Source: Gammaproteobacteria bacterium
Lineage (GTDB): Bacteria > Pseudomonadota > Gammaproteobacteria > Xanthomonadales > Wenzhouxiangellaceae
Reading direction: 5' to 3'
Assembly (NCBI GenBank): GCA_003567685.1
Contig: PWYW01000072.1
Coordinates: 1-46,266, forward strand
Length of the DNA: 46,266 nt
The position numbers and the translations under genes were made by a program. The number at the start of each line of letters is the position of its first letter. Position 1 is the first letter of the stretch. Positions 18,201 to 27,200 of this stretch are shown piece by piece. The notes beneath the pieces are model-generated. The model saw only the letters and a program-made list of their open reading frames with translations, ran no database searches and was not told the origin of the DNA.

Positions 18201-21200
18201 CCGATATTTCTGCCTTTAATAACACCGGCACTGGCGTGTCGATCACTAACAGCAACAATGTCACCATTGATGGTCTGACGACCTCAGGCAATGCCTTTGC
18301 AGGCGGATTCAGCGCCGGCGTTGGCATTTTCTCCAATTCAGCCACCTGTTCCCCTGATGGCACCAGCGATGTCACCATCACGGACAACTTCAGCGCAGCC
18401 GAGCCAATCCCGGTTTATGAGCAGACCACGACCGGCAGCATTGCCAATGTCGCTGTGCCCTCGGGCCTGACCCATGCGACGGGCATAGGTCAGATTTCCT
18501 TGTTCTATCAAACGAGCCTGGCCAACGCGGTAGACGTCGCCGAAGCCTTTATTGCTGGCGATCCGGCGCTGCAACCGCTCGTCTTTGCTCGTGAATTGGG
18601 CGGTCCTTTCCAGGTTGAAGACGCCATGTCCATCCAGGCCGCCATCAATGCTGCCGAGGACGGTGCCACCATTGCCGTGGCCGCCGGGAGCTTTACTGAA
18701 AACCTGGATTTATCCAACCGTAACGGACTCATCCTGCTGGGCGCCCAGGCCGGCGTGGGTGCCGGTGTGGCCGGTCCGCGTGACGCTGCCAGCGTTACGG
18801 ATGAGTCGATCATCATTGGCAGCCTGGGCTTTGGCGGCGGCACGCCAACCGTGGCCGACCTGGCGATCGATGGCTTCCGGCTCGAGCAGGCCAGCCTGGT
18901 CAACAACGGTGCCCGGATCAATGGCACGCTTGAGCTGCGCAACCTGGTGGTGGATTTCACCACCACGTATTTCCTGATCAGTGTGGGCACGGGCTCAGGC
19001 CACGAACTGGTCCTGCTGGATTCAACCCTCAGCGGCCAGCGGGGCTTCTCGATCGGCAACGCCCAGGTTACCCAGGCGACGATCAGCGGCAATGTCTTCA
19101 ACCAGTCTGCGGCCAGCCTGGTCTCGGCCAGCGCGCTTGATGGCGTGCTTGATCTGACCGGCAACCAATTCAATGGCCCGCGCGGGCTGAATCTGTTGAC
19201 CAATAACAACGTCATCAGCAACAACGTCTTCAATGTCGTCGACGTTGATGGCCAGCAACGCGGGATCGATCTCTACGAAGTGACCGGCAACGCGATCGAA
19301 GACAACGTCTTTAATACAGACGACGCGATCGGTATTTTGGTCATAGCCGGCGGGCGCAACGAAGCGGTCCTGGATAACGAGATCACGAACAATCAGTTCC
19401 TTGGATCGAACGCCAGCGGCGTAGTGAACTCCATCGCCGGCAAGAGTGTTGACGCATCCTGCAACTGGTGGGGTGCGGCGGACGGCCCGTCGGGCGATGG
19501 CAGTGGATCTGGCAGTGCAGTCGCCGGCGAGATTGACTTCGAGCCCTGGCAAACGTCTGTTGAAGGTGCCTGCGACGGCTTTGCTTCTCCGGTTACCCGT
19601 CTCAGTGACGGTGCGATATTCCCCAGCTTCAGCGATGCCATCAATGATCCGGACACCCTGGATGGCGAAACCCTGACCGGAAGTGCGGCGACCTACGAGG
19701 AGAATATCGTGGTCAACAAGGCCGTCACCATCGCGGGTGCCGGGCCCGATACCGTGATCGAAGGCGGCGGTGCCGCCGGGAATGGCATCACCATTCCCAA
19801 TGGTCAGGCCGGCGTAACCATTCGCGAACTTCGCGTACAGAACTTCGGCGGCAACTGCATTTTCGGTGCACTGTCGAACCACAACACGACCATCCATGAT
19901 GTTGAGGTGGACAGCTGCCTGGCATCCGGCGCTGGCGGCGGCATTTACCTGAATGGCCCGGTCGATAACGTCAGCATCACTGATTCCACGGTTACCAACT
20001 CGACCACACGTGGCATCGTGATCTGGAATGGCTTCAAGACCAATATCACTATCAGCGGCAATACCGTCAGCGGCAACAATTGCTGCGGTATCGAACTGCA
20101 GGATGGCACCGCCTCTGGCGTGACCATCACTAACAACACGGTCACCGGCAACGGCGACAACGGGATCGGCGTGGTTGGTTTGACCAGCGGTGCCGGTCCC
20201 AACCTGATTGCCGAGAACACCGTGACCGACAACGGTCGCTTCGGTATCGAGGTCAAGCTGCCCGATGGCTCCACCACGCTCGACGAGAGTGCCGATGGTG
20301 CCGTTGTTGTGCGCGACAACCAGGTCAGCCTGAACAGCAGTGTTACCGACTTGCGCGACCTGGCCGGCATCGCCGTTTTCCGGCGCGGCTGGGTAGCCGG
20401 CGCAAACAACGTCGACATTCCTACCGGCGTGATCGTGCGCAACAACACCGTCAGCGGTTATCGCCAGGACAATGCGGCATCCTTCAGTGACGGCTTCGGG
20501 ATCGTCGTCGAAGGCACCAACATCCGCGTGTTTGACAATACCGTCGACGACAACGATGTTGGCATTCAGCGCCAGTCCGGACACCTGCCTTACACACCGA
20601 ATACGAATGTCGACGGCGATCAAGGCAACCTGGATGACGACTATTTCGGCCGCGGTAACAGCCCGGTGGTCTGCGCCTTGGTTGCTGACAATCTGTTCAG
20701 TGGCAATAGCATTGACCAGAGGGACGTTGCCCAAGCTGGAGCGCCTGACCCGAGCGGGCAGGTCGTCAACGTCTCCACAGACCAGTTCTTCTGCAGCATT
20801 CAGGATGCGATTGATGCCGCGGATACCGAAGCTGGGCACGTGATTGAAGTTGGTGCGGCGACGTTCGAAGAAACCGTTCTGGTCAACAAGTCCATTACCC
20901 TGCAAGGTGACCCGAGCGGCGCCGATCGTCCGGTCATCACCTTCGGCAGCGTGCCGGCCGAGTCCAGCCTGATTCGGGTTCAGGCTCAGGATGTTGTCAT
21001 CGATGGCTTCGACCTGATCGTCGATCAGAGCTTTATTGGCGAAGGTATCCGTTCGGTGGGTAATGCCGCCGGCCTGGTCATTCGTAATAACCGGATCAGT
21101 GCTGAACCCAGCGATCCATCTGCCCTGGTTCCATTCGGTGTGCGCAATGCGATTGGCCTGAACCTGTCCGTGCGACCGGATTCGGTCGGAAGTGGCTTCG

Positions 21201-24200
21201 GTCCTGTGACCATCGAGAACAACGACATCGTGGCCAATCCGGCCGGTGTCGGCATCGCCGGATTCTTCCGCGCCGGTGTCGCGATGGATACCGTGCACGG
21301 CACGCTGACCGGCAACGACATCCAGTCCTTCAGTCATGACGCCATCATCCGCTTTGTTCTGGGTGGAGAAATCGTGGTTGACGACAACACGTTCCGTGGC
21401 GGCGGCTTGCAGTTCAACGAGTTCAACCCGACCGCTCCAGCCCTGATCAGCAACAACCGCTTCCTGCCGGATGCGGACCTGGTCCAGGCGCTGGCCGGCG
21501 GCCAGTCCTCGTTGCGCCTGCAGAACAACCCGAACAGCATCGCCACCACGGTCAGCGACAACGAATTCACGGGTCATACCACGGCCGTCCGTGCCGAGAA
21601 CTACCCGGCCCTGGCAATTACTGGCAACCAGTTTGCGCCGGCCACTGGCCTGGCCTACCAGCACTTGGTGGTCAGCAACCGGGTCAACGCCTCCAACTAC
21701 ATCGCGCCGCTGGAAGTCGATATCGCTGTTGATGGCAATGACTTCCTGGGCGGCGTGGAGCCTGGCACCGCGATCGTCTTCGATAATCTGAACTGCTGCG
21801 AAAGCGTGGGCTCAGGCAGCACAACCGCCAGCTTCGGCGATCTGCGCCTTGGCGGAACCGCGCCCAACATTTTCGATGGCAGCCTGGCCCAGTACATCGT
21901 GCTGGACGACACCGATGGCCTGGTCGACTTCGGCCTGGCCGAGTCGGAGGCCCAGCCGTTCTTCACCGATGTTGATGCCCAGGGCAATATCTGGGATGGC
22001 GTTGCCGGCGCGGATCAGACCGCCGCCCAGCGCCAGGCCACTCGCGATCGAATCGTCGACCGTTTCGTCAACAATGATCTGGGCGAGGTCATTCTCGAGG
22101 GGCAAGATAGCCTCACCGTAGAGCTTGTTGGTCTGGCTGCCGGCTATGCGCCGGGCGACAGCCAGACCGGCGATGAGCTGGCTCGGTTCAGCCACGACGA
22201 TGTCGCCGGCAGTATCGACCAGATCTTCAACGTCTTCACCATTCTGGATGCCAGTGGCAACCCGATTTCGGCGGCCCAATATGACGAGCTGTTCGTCAGC
22301 TTCACCACCGATCCGGCCGACTACATCCGCAGCCTTTCCGGCACCACCGTGGCTAATGTTGTCGCGCCCGATTCAATCGATGTCAGCTTGCTGTTCGAGC
22401 TTCAGCCCGACGCACCGTTTGGCGAGTACGAGCTGGTGCTGACCAGCTTTGATGTCACTGGCGTCGTTCCGACCGAGGTCAATCTGGGCGACGCCCTGGC
22501 CGGTGAATATTTCGTGCTCGATAGTGCCAGCCAGTTCATCAGCGTTCGCCCGGATACCGTCTTCGTCGACGACGATTTCGCCGGGCTGTCAGCGGGTGAT
22601 CCGGTCGTATTCGACCACCCCGAACTGGGCGCGCCGGTCAATGCCACCTTCGGCATCGACGCCTTTGCCACCGTGCCCGCCGGCCTTGGTGCAGTCAATA
22701 ATGGAGGTCTGGTATTGGTCGCCGAAGGCCAGTATCCAGGTGGCAATCTGATGCTGGACGGCAGCCAGCGACTGATTGGCGCTGGTGCCGACGTCACCGT
22801 GCTTGGCGCCGAGGAAGGGGGCTGGCCGAGTGGTCAACTGGGCGACGTCATCGTGGGCTCCGACAATGTCGAGATCGCCAGCCTGCAGATTCATGGCTAC
22901 GACTCTTTCCGGATTGACACCGCCGTGGGCGGGGTGGAAAACATTGTTATTCGTGACAACCGCCTGAGGAAGGGTAATCAGCACGGTATCGTCGTCGATG
23001 GTCGCAACTGGAGAATCACGGAGAACGTCATTGAGGATGCCGGGCAGGTTCTGCCGCATCTGGGTATCCTCGGCGGTTTCCTGGATTTTGCCGAGGACAT
23101 TCTGGTTCGCGGTAACACCATCCGTGGCAGTGCCGCGACCGGTGTGTTCATTCAGGGCGGCCCGGGCATTGTCCTGCTCAATAACGACATTGAAGACAAT
23201 GGTGGCTTTGGTGCCGCCAGCAGTGCCCAAGCCTTCATGGGCTACAACCGGGCTCGGTCTGTTCCGAATCCGGCTATTGATGTCAGAACTGGCGATAGCG
23301 TCGTCCTGTGCAATCAGGTTCTCGCCAACGCCGATGGCAGCGCCTCGGAGGTTCGTGCGACCGATAGTGATGCCTTTGTCAGTCTGAATGCGCTGTTTGA
23401 TAGCGCCAGCATCGCCAACACGGGTGCCGGTCAGCTGGATGCCACGGAAAACTGGTGGGAAGCTGGCCCGTTGACCGACGGAGATGTTCTGGTCGACCCC
23501 GAACTGGATGCCTTCGATGATTATTTGTCCCTGTGCTTCCCGACGCCGGAACTGAATTTCTCGGCACCGAGCGTCCAGCCGGGTGGCACCGTCGCCCTGA
23601 CCGTGTCGGTTGAAAAACCGGTGGCTATCGCCAGCGGTGGTTTCGACATTGGCCTTGAGGGCGTGGTCTTCGATGTCCCGCTACCGGCGGAATTCGATGT
23701 TGCACTGGTCAATGACGGCTGCGGCACCGCATCGCTGGTGGCCAATGTCCTTATGGTCACCGATGCCGCGCTTCCGGCCGGCACCGATGGCTGCGAGATC
23801 GAGTTGTCCATCAGCACGCTGGACACCGGCACCTACGAGGTATTCTCGTCGGAGTTCTTCAGCCTGGAGACGGGGCTGGGCGGTGTGCCGGGGTCGGCAA
23901 CCTTGCAGGTCGAATCGGCAGCCATCGAACTGGACGGCTTCGACAGCAGCACGCTGACAGTCGCCTTCGAGACCGACGTCGAGGCAACTGGCCTGGCGGG
24001 CGACGCCAGTGCCTGGAATGGCCTGTCGCCAAGCCAGATCGCTGACGCGATTGCCGCTGCCGGAGACCCGGTTGCGGCCAAGCAGCTTTTCCTCGACAGC
24101 TTCTTCGAGATCAGCATCAGTATCGGCGGTGTGCCAACCGTAGTGCCCGCAGTGGCGCTGGATGATTTCGGCGCTGACTGGTCCGCGATCATCATTGACG

Positions 24201-27200
24201 GTACCGACACGCCCGCAGCCTTGACCGTCGAATTCCAGGCCGGTGTCATCGACCTGGACTTCAGCCTTGATCAGGGCAACACCGGTGCCACCCGCATCGA
24301 TGTAGCCTGGACGGGTACCGACAACTTCCAGACGGGTTTCGGCCAGCCGCTGGCCGGTCCGGAACCCGCCGACAACCCGTTCAAGGTCGAGTTCGATGTG
24401 GCCTATGACCTGGCTACCGGCCCGGCTTACGGCCCGGCTACGGCCACCTTCATCGACCGCAGCACGCCGCTGCAGCGGCCGTTTGCGACTGGTATCCAGT
24501 TTGGTGCCACCAGTATCGACCCGGTGGCCATTGACTTCCCTGCCGACACCACCGCCACCGTCAGTTTCAACGGCGGTACGGACGAGCCGTACGCCCCGGG
24601 TGAGGTTCTGGCTGCTGCTGGAGACTATGTCGTGCTGGTCACCAACAACGGCAACCCGGGTATCGTCCCTGGTGCCCAGACGGCAGTTGCCTTCACTATT
24701 GAGCAGGCGACGGTTTCGCTGGCCGGCCTTGGTAGCGATACTTTGACGGCCAACTTCTCGCAGCCGGTAGTCACCCCGGCCGGAGACGGCCCGGCCGACA
24801 TCGCCGCCCTGGCCGTGGATGTGGCCAGCAAGCAGGCCCTGCTGGACGAGTTCTTCGAGATCCGCTTGAGTATTGGCGGGGTGCCGACCCAGGTTCCGGC
24901 CGCAGCGCTGGACGACTTCGGCACCGACTGGAGCAAGGTCCTGTTCGCCGGCACCAGCGACTCGCTGAGCGTGACCTTCGAAGCCGGCGTGATCGATCTG
25001 GACTTCAGCCTGGATCAGGGCAACACCGGTTCCAGCCGCATCGATGTCGAGTGGATCGGCACGTCGGCCTTCGTCACCGAGTCCGGCGGCCAGCCGCTGG
25101 CCGGTCCGGACGCAGCCGACAACCCGTTCAAGATCGAGTTCGACGTGGCCTATGACCTGGCCAGCGGCCCGGCCTATGGCCCGGCCACGGCCACCTTCAT
25201 CGACCGCACCACGCCGCTGCAGCGGCCGTTCGCGACCGGCATCCAGTTCGGTGAAACCACCACCGACCCGGTGGCGATCGAGTTCCCGGCCGACACCATT
25301 GCCACCGTCAGCCTCAACGGCGGTTCGGACGAGCCGTATGCTTCGGGCGAGCTGCTGACCGCTGCCGGTGACTACGTCGTGCTGGTCACCAACAACGGCA
25401 ACCCGGGCATCGTCGCCGGCGCCCAGACCGCGGTCGCCTTCACCATCGAACTGGCCACCGTCACCCTGGACGGCCTCGAGACCAGCACCCTGACGGCGAA
25501 CTTCTCCGAACAGGTGGTCTCGACTGCGGCCGGCTACGACGGCCTGACGCCGGCCCAGATCGCGGCGACGGCAGTTGATCCGGCCAGCAAGGAAACCTTC
25601 CTGCTGACCTTCTTCGACTTCGACCCGGCCGAACTGGGCCTGATCAGCAACTGGACTGCGGTGCAGATTGACGGCACCGACACCGAGCTGAGCGTGACCT
25701 TCAACCCCGGCCTGTTCGACAAGAGCTTCGCCCTTGACCAGGGCAACACCGGTGCCTCGCGCATCGATGCGGCCTGGGATGGCACCGACCTGTTCGAGAC
25801 CCTGTCCGGCCAGCCCCTGGAAGGTCCGGTCGAGTCGGCCTTCAAGCTCGAGTTCACCGTGCCGTACTCCGACACCACTGGCGTTGATTACACCGCCGCA
25901 GTGACCACGACCTTCATCGATGCCGTCAAGCCGATCATCCGGCCGTTCGCACCGGGTATCGAGTCGGGCACTGCCACAACCGACCCCGTGGCCATCAACT
26001 TCGCCACCGGCTCCTACAGCACGGGCCTGGTCGCCGAGTACAGCCTTGACGGCGGTACCGCGGTGGCCTACACCTCAGGCGAGGAGTTGGTCCAGGCCGG
26101 AGCTTATGAGCTGACGGTCACCAATGTCAGCAACCCGAACGTGGAGCCTGGCGCCTCGACCACCATCCGCTTCACCATCGAGGCCGAGCTGGCTATCAGC
26201 ATTGACGGCCCGACCCCGGTGCCGGTGGTCGATGAGCAGTTCTACGAGGTCAGGCTGCAAAACACTCTGGCGACCGAACCGTCGGAAAACGTGATTGGCC
26301 AGGTCATCGTGGCCCGGGCGGCCGGCATTGATGTGGCCGACCTGGTTGTTGATTTCTGCGCCGACTCCGAAGCCGCGGGCACGCCGGAAAACTGTGCCGA
26401 CTGGCTGCCACTGAACCTGGTTGAAGACGGCGGCGAATTGACTGCCACCTTCGGTCCGGGTGCGGGCTTCCCGGTTCCGGTCGGCTATGACGCCACCACC
26501 TTCTTCCGCGTGAGCTTCCTGACCGCCGGCAACTACGATGTCAGCGTCAACGCCCTGGGCGTTGACAGCGACGGCGTGCTCGCCAGCGACAGCATCGGCA
26601 TTGCCGCTACCGAGCTTGCCTTCGACATCGTCGCCGGCACCAGTGGTGTACCGACACCGGACGAAGGCAATGGCTGGGCTTACTACACCGCCACCCTGAT
26701 CAACCAGGGCGACGCTCTGCCCGAGAATGTATTGCTCTGGGTAGAAGTCGACGGCATCGACCAGGCTGAGTTCGACGCGGGCGCCGCGCTGCAGTATTAC
26801 AACCCTGTCACCGAGTCGTGGACCGACTTCGGCTGGGGCATGCACGCGGATATTGACCCGTCCAACCAGCGCGAAGCCTTCTTCCTTGGCCGCGACGGCA
26901 TGGGTAGCGTCACCGGCTTCCCGGTTGGCGACAACGAAGACTTCCCGACAGCGATCCGGGTCAATTTCGACAACGCCATTTATGACCTGACGGTCAGTGT
27001 CGAAACGGCTGATCAGGCAGCTCAGACGTTCATCTACGGTCTGTTCGACGAGCAGATCGCGGTGATCAGCCTTGATGTGAACCTGTCCTTCGAGCTTGAC
27101 CGAGGTGTCGCGGCACCCGTGCAACCGCCTCGCTGGGATTATTTCACCGCCACGCTCAGCAACACCGATGGTGGCGCCACTCCGGACAATATCGTCCTTT

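Noticed and set aside
19022-21664. Long open frame (880 codons) on the minus strand inside the giant gene
   Set aside because: It is antisense to a well-supported coding frame with continuous domain structure. Its translation has no family motifs and unusual composition (rich in Val, Asp, Gly and Arg). It is a by-product of GC-rich codon use.
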